NCBI GenBank assembly: GCA_003598055.1 | Contig: QZKI01000111.1 | Coordinates: forward strand, 1-53,873 | DNA from: Candidatus Abyssobacteria bacterium SURF_17 | GTDB taxonomy: Bacteria; Abyssobacteria; SURF-5 | Length of the DNA stretch: 53,873 nt | Direction of reading: 5' to 3' | Part shown: one piece after another, positions 43,351 to 52,137 of the stretch | How positions within the stretch are numbered: the first letter of the stretch is position 1 | How the letters are laid out: each line of letters starts with the position of its first letter | Position numbers and translations under genes: made by a program | The notes under the pieces: model-generated | Told to the model about the DNA's origin: nothing | The model's database searches: none | What the model saw: only the letters and a program-made list of their open reading frames with translations

Positions 43351-43758
43351 TCATGCAATCCTCTTTCCCGATGTCGGCCCCGGCGCGAGGTCGTACACTT
43401 CCTCGACCGTGATAACGACCGCGTATTTCACCTTCGCTGGGTCAACCTGAATCGAGGCCACGTTCTCAATTGCACGCTCGAGCGCAGGGCCCGAATCCAC
43501 AATCTGCGCAGTCCCCTTGAACTGATATCCTTCATATGCAGCCGGATTGACCACCGCCACGGATACGTGTGGATTCTCCTCGATATTTCTCCGGGTCTTT
43601 TGCGAATAAAGGTCGGCGAAGACAAGATGGTCATCATCCAACACGCCAAGCGACCCCTTCGGCACGACGTTGGGCACACCTTCCCTGCTGCTCGTCGCGA
43701 CGTAAGCTAGCCGTTCTTCGGCTAAGAATTCCTTAATCCCATGGCTCAGCTTGCCCAT
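43351..43758 (-). CDS. Pyridoxamine 5'-phosphate oxidase-like flavoprotein, second copy
   Basis: 135 residues starting MGKLSHGIKEFLAEERLAYV at ATG 43758, which has GGGAG eight bases upstream; ATG 43785 is an alternative. The fold motifs LAYVATSSREGVPNVVPKG, FADLYSQKTRRNIEENPHVSV and a terminal basic stretch define this group, often annotated as PNPOx-like or pyridoxamine-phosphate-oxidase-related FMN-binding protein. It differs strongly from its neighbour, so the pair is not a recent duplication. Substrate unknown. Confidence 0.85.
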   Translation of the reverse strand: MGKLSHGIKEFLAEERLAYVATSSREGVPNVVPKGSLGVLDDDHLVFADLYSQKTRRNIEENPHVSVAVVNPAAYEGYQFKGTAQIVDSGPALERAIENVASIQVDPAKVKYAVVITVEEVYDLAPGPTSGKRIA

Positions 43759-43944
43759 GCTCTGTTCTCCCGTCCTCGTTGGCATCGGCTCGTCTTCTCC
43801 TGACAAATTCCCTTTGCTAATTGTGTCGCTGTAGTGCGAAGTTGTCAAAGGAACGTGCAGCGCATTTACTAAACGAACGGTTGGTTAATTGCAGCAAGTT
43901 GCTATTATACAATAGCTTAGAAAGGATTTATGAATAGGTAGACT

Positions 43945-45306
43945 CTATCGCAGAACCATGGCGGCTGGCATGGGCTTGGCAACAAAAATTCTGTCGTCAA
44001 AAGTCAGGTTCCCCTTTTCAGTCCGGTCACCGCCTCTGGAGTGACTTCTCTCAAGCAGCCTGACGAATCCCTCAACAAGGGCATTTTCAACCAGGCTGAT
44101 GGTGCATCCGCCGAAGCCCGCTCCGGTGAGGCGAGACCCGAGTGCGCCGGACTCTCGTGCGATAGCGACGAGCGCATCGAGCTCAGGGATGCTGACTTCG
44201 TAATCGGTCGCGCAGCTTTCGTGCGATTCGTACATCAGTTTGCCGAACTCGTTCATCTCAGATACACGAAGGGCCTCGGCCGCTTGCCTCACGCGACGGC
44301 CTTCGGAAAGCACATGGCGGCTCCGACTGCGTAATTTAAGCCTGTCAAGCGTGCGAGCTTCCTCAGGGCTGAACGCACTCAGATACTTGCGGCATACAAA
44401 GTCTTCGCTTGCGCCAAGCATGTAGGCAATCTCGCCCAAGGTATAGTTGTCCTTCAGGAACGTCTCTTGAAGGAGGAAATCGATTTCCGCCTCGGAGAGA
44501 TGAAGGTCTGTCGAATACAGGTCGCCCAGGCGCTCGATTGCAACCATTCTGTTCTGCATCTTTCGCGAAAGCGCCTTGCCGAGGAGGGCTGCGGCGAGAC
44601 GTGATTCTGCCGCCCGCACATTGTAAGCGCGCCGGGCGGACAATGTCTTGGGAGCCTCAACCATGCTGTGGCACACCACGAAACTGTAGCCGGGAGGAAT
44701 GGGAATCTGCTCAACACGGGTGGGGAAGAACTCAATCTTGAGCGCGTGGCCTGCCTGCGCCATGAGGCATACGGCCTGGTCCATCCCTCCGCCGCGCGTG
44801 CCGACGTACTGCTCGCCCTCGGCAAGCAGCTCAGCGAGCGTTTGAGGCTCCATGCTGAGATTGTTTGCGTTGAGAAAAGCGAGCGCGAACGCGACCACAA
44901 GCGCGGACGAAGACGCGAGGCCGCTCGCCATGGGGACGTTTCCATCGACGAGCGCTCTGAGTCCCTGAAGCCTGCTGACATCACGTGCGAAGTGTCTGTG
45001 AAGCGCCTGAACGGCGGCCTTTGCGTAGTTGCCCCAGTCGCCCAGTTGGTATGGCTCGATATCGCTCGAGATTGTGAACGCGCGCGGCTCGAAGCACGGA
45101 TTCGTATTATGAAGCTCAACGACGGCATCGTCGCGCGGCGCGGCGACGAGGATGATTTCGCGATTGATGGCCATCGGCAGGACGGGGAGTCCATTGTAGT
45201 CGGTGTGCTCCCCGATGAGGTTTATGCGGCCAGGCGCCCGCACAAGGAAGAGATCATGGCACTCCGGGAAAATTTCTGAAAACCTTTCTCGCAGCAGAGC
45301 CTTCAG
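43945..45306 (-). CDS. galK: Galactokinase (apparent CTG start)
   Basis: GHMP kinase phosphorylating galactose at C1. Motifs: GRINLIGEHTDYNG (galactokinase signature), VPMASGLASSSALVV (ATP loop) and LTGAGFGGCTISL. No ATG, GTG or TTG lies between the in-frame TAG at 45361-45363 and a GTG at 45243, and that GTG would cut off the conserved N-terminus before RAPGR. The frame upstream of 45243 encodes RFSEIFPECHDLFLVRAPGR, clearly galactokinase. A CTG at 45306, six bases after AGGA, would give a 453-residue protein with APGR at residue 24, as in E. coli GalK. No other Leloir-pathway genes are present, so it may be a single salvage enzyme. The GTG start is an alternative. Confidence 0.82.
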   Translation of the reverse strand: MKALLRERFSEIFPECHDLFLVRAPGRINLIGEHTDYNGLPVLPMAINREIILVAAPRDDAVVELHNTNPCFEPRAFTISSDIEPYQLGDWGNYAKAAVQALHRHFARDVSRLQGLRALVDGNVPMASGLASSSALVVAFALAFLNANNLSMEPQTLAELLAEGEQYVGTRGGGMDQAVCLMAQAGHALKIEFFPTRVEQIPIPPGYSFVVCHSMVEAPKTLSARRAYNVRAAESRLAAALLGKALSRKMQNRMVAIERLGDLYSTDLHLSEAEIDFLLQETFLKDNYTLGEIAYMLGASEDFVCRKYLSAFSPEEARTLDRLKLRSRSRHVLSEGRRVRQAAEALRVSEMNEFGKLMYESHESCATDYEVSIPELDALVAIARESGALGSRLTGAGFGGCTISLVENALVEGFVRLLERSHSRGGDRTEKGNLTFDDRIFVAKPMPAAMVLR

Positions 45307-45363
45307 ACTCTTTCCTCTTTCCGTTAGTTTTTTCCTTTTTCCCCCTTTTCTAAAGGGGGACTA

Positions 45364-45458
45364 GAATCTGTCCCGCAATCGTAGGGGCGCCCCTATGTGG
45401 GCGCCCGGGCGGCTCGCCGCGAGCGGCCATGCAGGGCTGCCAATTGCGGGACAGTTTC
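45364..45458. repeat. Composite nested repeat, family C copy 2
   Basis: Outer arms CTGTCCCGCAAT (45368-45379) and ATTGCGGGACAG (45443-45454) are a perfect 12-base inverted repeat, preceded by GAAT and followed by TTTC. Inside are GTAGGGGCGCCCC and GGGCGCCC palindromes. It lies upstream of galactokinase. Confidence 0.8.
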
Positions 45459-45542
45459 ACTAAGGAGGATTCGCTCTTCGCTCTTCGCCTTCTGTTTCCA
45501 GCTCACTTGCTCACCAGCTCACATGGTCTCCTGCTCCAAGCA

Positions 45543-46178
45543 TCAAATCCACTTCAATATCGCGCCGAAAATGATGAGGCAAGCCGCATCGAAGGCGAGA
45601 ATCGCGCCGACGGTGACCGCCTTGGTACGAACACTCTTCATGTCGTACACCCAGAACGAGACCACAAAGAACGGGAAATAACCGATGAGGAAAATGAGCC
45701 ACGGCGCGCGCGCGTTCCACCATGAATAGTCCCACGTGAGCGCGCTCACGGAATTGAGGAGCAACTCGATGATTACGCAAATGATGGAATCAAGAACCGC
45801 GAAGAACCAGCGGTTCGGGATGCCGAGTACCTTGAGGTTCTTGTCCGGCGGCAGCATCTTGGCGAATACGATGGCGAGAATGAAGAAGTTAAAGCAGATT
45901 TCGATGTTCAGCCCGATGAGGATTAAGTACGCCGTCTTGCCCGGTGCGCCCCACACCGGCGCGTAGTTCGTGAAGTGGAACACGAGCGAGTTCCATATCT
46001 CGTTGAACCAATCCACGCCCCAGAGCGCGAGTCCCGCGAACACAAGATTCCAGTTCCTCCGCTCAACCTCGACTGCATACACGTACACGACAAGCACAAA
46101 AATCGGTATCACATACCACTGAAACTGACTGCCATCTCGTAAGATGCTCAATGCTTGTTCGGCTGCTGGTGTGGGCAT
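45543..46178 (-). CDS. Orphan multi-pass membrane protein, unknown
   Basis: 211 residues from ATG 46178 (AAAGGAG upstream) with six predicted segments: WYVIPIFVLVVYVYAV, LVFAGLALWGVDWFNEIW, TAYLILIGLNIEICFNFFIL and others. Aromatic, Trp-rich and with few charges in the membrane. The first 20 residues of a longer frame are not needed. It lies 86 bases downstream of ubiA in the same direction, so it may be the last gene of the quinone cluster, but no family was recognised. Function unknown; a transporter-like or prenyl-lipid-related role is possible only by neighbourhood. Confidence 0.7.
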   Translation of the reverse strand: MPTPAAEQALSILRDGSQFQWYVIPIFVLVVYVYAVEVERRNWNLVFAGLALWGVDWFNEIWNSLVFHFTNYAPVWGAPGKTAYLILIGLNIEICFNFFILAIVFAKMLPPDKNLKVLGIPNRWFFAVLDSIICVIIELLLNSVSALTWDYSWWNARAPWLIFLIGYFPFFVVSFWVYDMKSVRTKAVTVGAILAFDAACLIIFGAILKWI

Positions 46179-46264
46179 GGGTGGACTCCTTTCTCGGTTG
46201 GCTAGCCCAACGGGCGCAGTCTCGCCATGGCGAGACACCCCTGCGGGAACTGCTTTCAGCCTCC

Positions 46265-47124
<860 letters not shown>

Positions 47125-47128
<4 letters not shown>

Positions 47129-47718
47129 TCCACGCCGCTCCACTTCCGAAAGAGTTCGTGTGGAATCCGCAATTGATTGAGCACCTTGCCGACGACGAAA
47201 TCCACCATATCATTCAGCGTCTTGGGACCCTGATAGAACGCGGGCATCGCCGGAAGAATGCAAGCGCCTGCCCTCGCCGCCCGCAGCATGTTCTCGATTT
47301 CGATGACTCCGAGGGGCGTCTCGCGCGGAACGAGGATGAGCGGACGACGCTCTTTCAGTGTCACCTCTGCAGCGCGCAGGATCAGGTTGGTGCCTAAGCC
47401 GGAGGCGACTCCTGCGAGCGTGGACATGCTGCAGGGGATTATCACCATCGCATCGACCGGGAACGTGCCGCTTGCGATGGGTGCGGTGATGTCGTCGTAA
47501 TAATGATAGCTTATCTGTTTCGTCGCCTTCCCAATGAGGGATTTCGCGGAAAACTTTCTGAGGTCCACCTTTATGTCCATCTCATGATTCAACACCAACG
47601 CGGCCGAGCGCGAGATGGTGAGATGCACTTTGCACTGCTTCTCGACCAAGATTTGGAGCAGCCGGACAGCGTATGGTGCGCCGCTGGCCCCGCTGATGGC
47701 AACGATTATGTTTTGCAT
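47125..47718 (-). CDS. ubiX: UbiX-type flavin prenyltransferase
   Basis: Makes prenylated FMN from FMN and dimethylallyl phosphate, the cofactor of UbiD decarboxylases. 197 residues from ATG 47718 (GAGGGCC upstream). Motifs AISGASGAPYAVRLL, IPCSMSTLAGVASGLGTNLI and LVPRETPLGVIEIENM are standard. It couples by ATGA to ubiA and is separated from ubiE by a 246-base gap with a repeat. The UbiD protein encoded three genes upstream would use its product. Confidence 0.96.
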
Positions 47719-47806
47719 GTGGCCCTCACGGATTGGATGTGGCACTCACTTTCACACGTTCAAGGAGAGATTCTTCGCTTTGCTTCTAAGAAACTGCATT
47801 GCAGCA

Positions 47807-47930
47807 GTCATTGCGAGAGAGCGAAGGGTCGCAGACCCGGGCGACAGAAGCAATCTCATGAGCAGACATGAACTTGTGCAGAGATTGCTTCGTCATGCCC
47901 CGCCTCGGACGTGGCATGACTCGCAATGAC
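47807..47930. repeat. Interspersed hairpin repeat, family A copy 3
   Basis: Starts GTCATTGCGAGAGAGCGAAG and ends CTCGCAATGAC, with GAAGCAATCTC and GAGATTGCTTCG inside and a second stem GGGTCGCAGACCC. The terminal 11 bases are a perfect inverted repeat. It separates ubiE from ubiX. Confidence 0.85.
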
Positions 47931-47991
47931 GGTCACAGTCAAGGGTGTTTCTTCGTCAAATCTCCCCGGCTAACAGCGGGGGTGAAAATGC

Positions 47992-48750
47992 TCAGAATGA
48001 CGTCTTCCTCGCCTGCTGCGTTGTACGCATACTATGCTTGAATCCGACATAGAGTGTGACGATTCCGAGCGTGAGCTCGGTTGCCGAGACATCCCCGAGA
48101 CCGCATTCCCGTAGCACCTCGCACATCTCACCTTTCTCGGGAAATTTGAGAACGGAATCGGGCAAATAAGAATACGCATCATTCCGCGCGCGTGATACGG
48201 TCCTTCCAATGACCGGCAGCAGGCAGGTGAAATATCCTTTATACAACCCGCGAACAAGCCTATGCTCGGGCAGGCTGAACTCGAGTATCACCACGCGGCC
48301 GCCCTCTTTCACCACGCGGGTCATCTCCGTTACCCCGGCCTTCACGTCAGACACATTCCGTATTCCGAAGGCGACCGAAGCCACGTCGAACGTGTCATCG
48401 GCAAATGGGAGGTGAAGCGTATCCGCAGCCATGAGAGCGATCTTGCCTCTGCCCGACGAGCCATTGGGACATTCCGAAATCTTGCGGTTGCCGATGAGCA
48501 GCATCTCCGGACAGAAATCCGTTCCCACAACAAGGCCCGACGGCCCGACCTTTCTCGCATATTCGATTGCGAGGTCGGCGGTGCCACTGCACACGTCCAG
48601 AACCAGATCGCTTCCGCTCAGTCGGCTCATCTCGACGGCCTCTTTGCGCCAGCGCTTGTCCTGATTGAGGCTGAGCAGATGATTCAGAAAATCGTAGCGG
48701 CGAGAGATGGATGCGAACATCGAGCGGATTTCTGACGCGTTCCTCATCAT
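47992..48750 (-). CDS. ubiE: Demethylmenaquinone/2-methoxy-benzoquinol methyltransferase
   Basis: SAM-dependent C-methyltransferase of the last or near-last step of menaquinone (MenG) or ubiquinone synthesis. The 252-residue protein has FASISRRYDFLNHLLSL (UbiE/COQ5 signature), the SAM motif LDVCSGTADLAI, ADTLHLPFADDTFD, and VVKEGGRVVILEFS. Its ATG at 48750 overlaps the ubiD TGA by four bases. In this cluster with ubiD, ubiX and ubiA it completes a quinone-modifying module. Confidence 0.95.
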   Translation of the reverse strand: MMRNASEIRSMFASISRRYDFLNHLLSLNQDKRWRKEAVEMSRLSGSDLVLDVCSGTADLAIEYARKVGPSGLVVGTDFCPEMLLIGNRKISECPNGSSGRGKIALMAADTLHLPFADDTFDVASVAFGIRNVSDVKAGVTEMTRVVKEGGRVVILEFSLPEHRLVRGLYKGYFTCLLPVIGRTVSRARNDAYSYLPDSVLKFPEKGEMCEVLRECGLGDVSATELTLGIVTLYVGFKHSMRTTQQARKTSF

Positions 48751-50189
48751 TCCAGTCCGTATTCGCGCCAGCGCCGGTTGACCAGCTCAATAATATCGTC
48801 GGCCATCGTGATTTCGTCCGGCCACTCGCGGGTGTGGCCTTCCTCGGGCCATTTCTTCGTGGCGTCGATGCCGATCTTCGAGCCGGCGCGCGGGAGCGGC
48901 GAGGCGTGATCGAGCACGTCAAGCGGGCCGTCAACAATCGTGATGTCGCGGCGCGGGTCTACATTGTTGCCGACGCGCCAGAGCACTTCGTCCACGTCTT
49001 GCACGTTGACGTTCTTGTCGACGATGATGATGATCTTGGTGAACATCATCTGGCCGAGGCCCCAGATAGCGTGCATGACTTTCTTCGCCTGGTACGGATA
49101 GCGCTTATCTATCGAGACGAACGCATAATTGTGGAACACCCCGAACAGCGGCAGGTTCATGTCGACGAGCTCGGGAATCTGTGTCCTGATGAGCGGGAGG
49201 AAAATCCGCTCGGTCGCCTTGCCCATGTAGCAGTCTTCCATCGGCGGTTTCCCGACAATGGTGGCCGGATAGATGGGGTCTTTCCGATGCGTGATGCACT
49301 GCACATGAAAGACCGGATATGTGTCGGCGAGCGAATAGTAGCCGGTGTGGTCGCCAAACGGTCCCTCTATGCGTTCTTCATGAGGGTCAACATAGCCCTC
49401 GAGCACGATTTCCGCGTCGGCTGGCACTTCCATGTTAATGGTCTTGCACGTGACCATTTCAACGGGCTTGTTCCGCAAGAAGCCTGCGAGAAGCATCTCG
49501 TCCACGTCGGCAGGCATGGGAGCCGTGGCGGAATAGGTCACCGCCGGGTCGCTGCCGAGAGCGACCGCTACTTCCATTCGCTTGCCCGCGTTTTTGTGTT
49601 CGCGAAAATGCCGGGCGCCGTCATGATGAATGTGCCAATGCATGCCGGTGGTCTGGTCATCATAGACGTGCATCCGGTACATGCCGCAATTGCGCCGCCC
49701 GGTCTCCAGACTTTTCGTGAAAACCATGGGCAACGTGATGAACTTGCCGCCATCCTGCGGCCAGCATTTGAGAATGGGAAGCGCCGAAAGAGACGGCTTT
49801 TCCATCACAACTTCCTGACACGGCCCGCTTGATACTGCCTTCGGCGGAAACTTCGCAAAACGCGCGATCTTGGGAATCATCTTGAGCTTGTCAACGATAC
49901 CGGTCGGCATGGGAGTCTGCAGGATTTCTTCAATCTCGCGCCCTATCGAGTCAATGCTCTCGACGCCGAGCGCCATTGCCATACGCCTGTACGACCCAAA
50001 TGCGTTGATAAGCAGTGGCATCGAGGAGTCCCGGACATTCTCGAACAGGAGCGCAGGACCGTTCGCTTTGCAAATTCTGTCAACAACTTGTGTTATCTCA
50101 AGCTCGGCGGAGACTGCCGCGCGAACCCGCTTGAGCTCGCCTGCGCGTTCAAGGGTGGAGACGAAGTCTCTGAGTCCGTCATATGGCAT
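48747..50189 (-). CDS. ubiD: UbiD-family prenyl-FMN decarboxylase
   Basis: Reversible (de)carboxylase, 480 residues, using the prenylated flavin made by UbiX. Features: DFVSTLERAGELKRV N-terminus, GMHWHIHHDGARHF and EGPFGDHTGYYSL (metal- and flavin-binding Glu/His region), and the MMFTKIIIIVDKNVNV part of the core. Closest types are UbiD of ubiquinone synthesis and MqnL of the futalosine route. First gene of the ubiD-ubiE-(repeat)-ubiX-ubiA string. It is divergent from the selenoprotein peroxiredoxin gene. Confidence 0.95.
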   Translation of the reverse strand: MPYDGLRDFVSTLERAGELKRVRAAVSAELEITQVVDRICKANGPALLFENVRDSSMPLLINAFGSYRRMAMALGVESIDSIGREIEEILQTPMPTGIVDKLKMIPKIARFAKFPPKAVSSGPCQEVVMEKPSLSALPILKCWPQDGGKFITLPMVFTKSLETGRRNCGMYRMHVYDDQTTGMHWHIHHDGARHFREHKNAGKRMEVAVALGSDPAVTYSATAPMPADVDEMLLAGFLRNKPVEMVTCKTINMEVPADAEIVLEGYVDPHEERIEGPFGDHTGYYSLADTYPVFHVQCITHRKDPIYPATIVGKPPMEDCYMGKATERIFLPLIRTQIPELVDMNLPLFGVFHNYAFVSIDKRYPYQAKKVMHAIWGLGQMMFTKIIIIVDKNVNVQDVDEVLWRVGNNVDPRRDITIVDGPLDVLDHASPLPRAGSKIGIDATKKWPEEGHTREWPDEITMADDIIELVNRRWREYGLE

Positions 50190-50371
50190 GTCGGTCGCCC
50201 TATTAAACCCGGATGGAATTCAACAAAATCCGCTCTAAAATCAGCACAATATTAGCATATAGTTCTCTCCGTTTACAACATAGTGAAGAGGGCGCAGTGA
50301 GCAGGGACAAAGCCCTATTCCTGGAACAGCACGAGGCGGACAGGCAGCCGACGCCAGAAATAGGGTTCTGT

Positions 50372-50503
50372 GAATCTGTCCCACGACCTTGTAGGGTCGA
50401 ATTCATTCGACTGGACATGAGCGCAAAGAGGCTGAAAACACTATGTGAATGAATTCGCACCTACAGATGCCAAGGTCAGGTCGGCCAATCGGGGAACAGA
50501 TTC
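50372..50503. repeat. Composite nested repeat, family C copy 3
   Basis: Outer arms GAATCTGTCCC (50372-50382) and GGGGAACAGATTC (50491-50503), inner text TTGTAGGGTCGAATTCATTC and GTGAATGAATTCGCACCTAC, as in the 42480 copy. The outer arms differ from a perfect palindrome by an extra base. Confidence 0.7.
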
Positions 50504-50535
50504 CCTGCCCCTCTCGCCGCGAGAGAAGCATGAAC

Positions 50536-50566
50536 TTGACGGAAAGAAGCAATCGATGGATATAAT
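50536..50566 (+). promoter_or_regulatory. Promoter of the selenocysteine peroxiredoxin gene
   Basis: TTGACG (50536-50541) and TATAAT (50561-50566) with a 19-base spacer, slightly long. A short leader of about 30 bases follows before the AAGGAGG site of the ATG at 50604. Confidence 0.6.
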
Positions 50567-50603
50567 GTGGTAAATTCGTGCGACCAATTACAAGGAGGAA
50601 ACA

Positions 50604-51068
50604 ATGAAGGAACCACCGAAAGCTGGAGAGAAGGCGCGTGAATTCGAGCTGCCCGATTCCACGGGCAAAATAAGGACGCTGGCCGAGTTGCTGTCCTCCG
50701 GACCTGTCCTGTTCGTGTTCTTCCGAGGCATGTGGTGACTGTTCTGCCGCCTTCAGTTGAAGGGATTGAGAAGAAGATACGAGCAGTTTCGCCAGGCGGG
50801 CGCCCAAATAGTCACCGTCAGCGCCGATTCGGTCGGAGCGTTGGCCAAATACAAGGAGAACACTTCGGCTCCATTCGTGATGCTGAGCGACACTGACCGC
50901 AAGGTGATCAAAGAATACGGGATTTACAATCCTTCCGAGCACGACGGCGTCGCGATTCCATCGATCTTCATCGTAGACAAAGCCGGAACCGTGCGGTTCG
51001 CACATGTGGAGCGTACGATGGTGCGCGTGCGCAACAAGAAGCTGCTGGAGGAAGTGCAGAAGCTGTGA
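50604..51068 (+). CDS. Selenocysteine-containing peroxiredoxin-like protein (in-frame TGA)
   Basis: AhpC/TSA-type thiol peroxidase whose peroxidatic Cys is encoded by TGA. From the ATG at 50604 (AAGGAGGAA five bases upstream) the frame reads through TGA at 50736-50738 (codon 45) to the TGA at 51066. The site reads FFRGMW-U-LFC; ordinary relatives have a Cys there, in an RGxWCPxC pattern. So the catalytic residue is Sec45 with resolving or structural Cys48 in a UxxC arrangement. Downstream segments VTVSADS, YGIYNPSE, AIPSIFIVDKAGTVRF confirm the family. The full protein is 154 residues. A SECIS-like hairpin follows the TGA (50742-50772). Conventional annotation would give only the 103-residue C-terminal piece from 50757. 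Overlaps the lipoprotein gene by four bases. Confidence 0.88.
50742..50772 (+). promoter_or_regulatory. SECIS-like hairpin for selenocysteine insertion
   Basis: Upper stem CCTTC (50750-50754) and GAAGG (50759-50763) with a 4-base loop AGTT holding a G in the first two positions; lower stem TTCT (50742-50745) with AGAA (50769-50772) and an internal loop between. The loop begins 16 bases after the TGA, within the window used by bacterial SelB. Confidence 0.75.
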
Positions 51069-51517
51069 GTGAAAGGCTCGCCGGGAAAATGATGCTTCTC
51101 GCTGCTGGATTATTGTCCGTTGCAGTGCTCGCATGTGACCTGTTTTCTCCGCAGCCGCTCAGCATTGCCGATGTCCTCACTACACTCCGCGAGGCGGGGT
51201 ACGAGGTCGGCAGTCCCGAGCCGGACAATTACTTCCAGGATAAGGCACAGGAGGGCGTGCACACTGAAGCCAATGGGAACTACATCATGGTCTTCAGCTT
51301 TAAGGATCCCGATGCTGCCGTTCGTGCGCGCTCGGAGGTTGAAGGGGAGAAGATGGCAGCCTTGTTGAATCCCGGCGGCGCGCTCTTGGGGACTGACCGG
51401 GGTATGCGGTCGTCGCCCGGGCCCGAATGGCACACCTTTGTCAAGAGAAATGTGCTTATTATCGTGGTCACCAGGGACCCCAAGGCGGCGGAAAGGCTGC
51501 TTGAACTTTTCGCTTGA
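51065..51517 (+). CDS. Small lipoprotein, unknown
   Basis: 150 residues from the GTG at 51065, which overlaps the peroxiredoxin stop. Signal: MMLLAAGLLSVAVLAC with a lipobox VLAC, Cys at residue 24; thus an outer- or inner-membrane lipoprotein. The mature part has alternating strands and helices (LREAGYEVGSPEPDNYFQ, YIMVFSFKDPDAAVRA, VLIIVVTRDPKAAERLLELF), reminiscent of a ferredoxin-like fold. Coupled translation with the selenoperoxiredoxin suggests a shared stress function, but nothing else supports this. Confidence 0.85.
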   Translation: MSERLAGKMMLLAAGLLSVAVLACDLFSPQPLSIADVLTTLREAGYEVGSPEPDNYFQDKAQEGVHTEANGNYIMVFSFKDPDAAVRARSEVEGEKMAALLNPGGALLGTDRGMRSSPGPEWHTFVKRNVLIIVVTRDPKAAERLLELFA

Positions 51518-51597
51518 CAAATGACCGAGCATTGTAATAGGTTATATAAGCTCGGAGTTTGTGGTTAAGCAATAGCCTATAAGCGGAGGGGCGAATC

Positions 51598-51762
51598 ATG
51601 GTCGAGGTCAAAGTCGCGGAAGACCGACGCACGGGAGGCGAACGCCGCAAGGATGTCGAGTCAGCCAAGAGATGGATGGGGATGCAGAGGCGGGTTGGCG
51701 AACGCAGGCGCGGCAATCTGCTGAAGACGTACATAAGCGAACAGTCTATAAAAACTAGATAA
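51598..51762 (+). CDS. Arg-rich small protein of 54 residues, unknown
   Basis: The frame has a strong site GGAGGGG seven bases before the ATG at 51598. The product MVEVKVAEDRRTGGERRKDV has three RR repeats (DRRTGGERRK, QRRVGERRRG), then LLKTYISEQSIKTR. Such RRxxxxRR patterns occur in small proteins near response regulators and PilZ-type proteins, without known function. A TTGACA box lies upstream (51514-51519), partly inside the lipoprotein stop. It is monocistronic. Confidence 0.7.
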   Translation: MVEVKVAEDRRTGGERRKDVESAKRWMGMQRRVGERRRGNLLKTYISEQSIKTR

Positions 51763-52137
51763 CGGGACCGTATCTTCTCTCACCCCGCCTCCCGTTTCTT
51801 GAAACCCCCGGCCCTACGCGGGCCGCGCGGACAAGTATGCCTGTGCAGGTAGTGGGAGGAATGGGCGCTTTCCGGATAAGCTCATGGCTGCCCGCTTATA
51901 ACCGGACATTCCTCCCCATTTTTTCTCCTCCGTATCTCCACCTTCGCATAGCGAGCACCCTTTCACTCCTGAATTTCTTGCCCAATGCCGTCTGATGAGT
52001 CTATAATGGAAGAGGATAGATTCAAGTATTCTCCGAAAAACCCGGTGGCGGCGGGAAAACCGAGGGTATAGCATAGTGAAAGCAAAATCCGCTTCGAGCA
52101 CAGCTTACGGAACGGAAGACCATGAAAGGAGAGCTTG
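51763..52137. other. 375-base spacer before the zinc-ribbon gene, with promoter and long leader
   Basis: The sequence to about 51960 is GC-rich with no gene. A promoter at 51978-52007 would leave a leader of about 125 bases before the zinc-ribbon gene. The leader has GGCGGCGGG and CCGAGGGTATAG tracts but no recognised riboswitch. Confidence 0.6.
51978..52007 (+). promoter_or_regulatory. Promoter of the zinc-ribbon gene
   Basis: TTGCCC (51978-51983) and TATAAT (52002-52007) with an 18-base spacer. Good match to sigma-70 consensus in the -10 box. Confidence 0.6.

Larger units (their letters stand above)
50190..50603. other. 414-base divergent spacer between ubiD and the peroxiredoxin
   Basis: Holds the composite repeat at 50372-50503 and the peroxiredoxin promoter at 50536-50566. 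The part near 50220-50290 is AT-rich (CAGCACAATATTAGCATATAG) and may hold the minus-strand ubiD promoter, but no clear pair was placed. No gene was seen. Confidence 0.65.

Noticed and set aside
45341..45359. Hairpin CCCCCTTT-TCT-AAAGGGGG as a terminator
   Set aside because: The T run lies on the wrong side for either reading direction, and the sequence is just upstream of the galactokinase start.
50736..50738. In-frame TGA of the peroxiredoxin as a nonsense mutation or pseudogene
   Set aside because: The TGA stands exactly at the catalytic position, both flanks are intact family sequence, and a SECIS-like hairpin follows. A random nonsense mutation would not be expected to meet all three.
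50736..50738. TGA read as tryptophan or glycine (alternative genetic code)
   Set aside because: TGA ends many genes in this window in overlaps such as ATGA and GTGA, so it is a normal stop.
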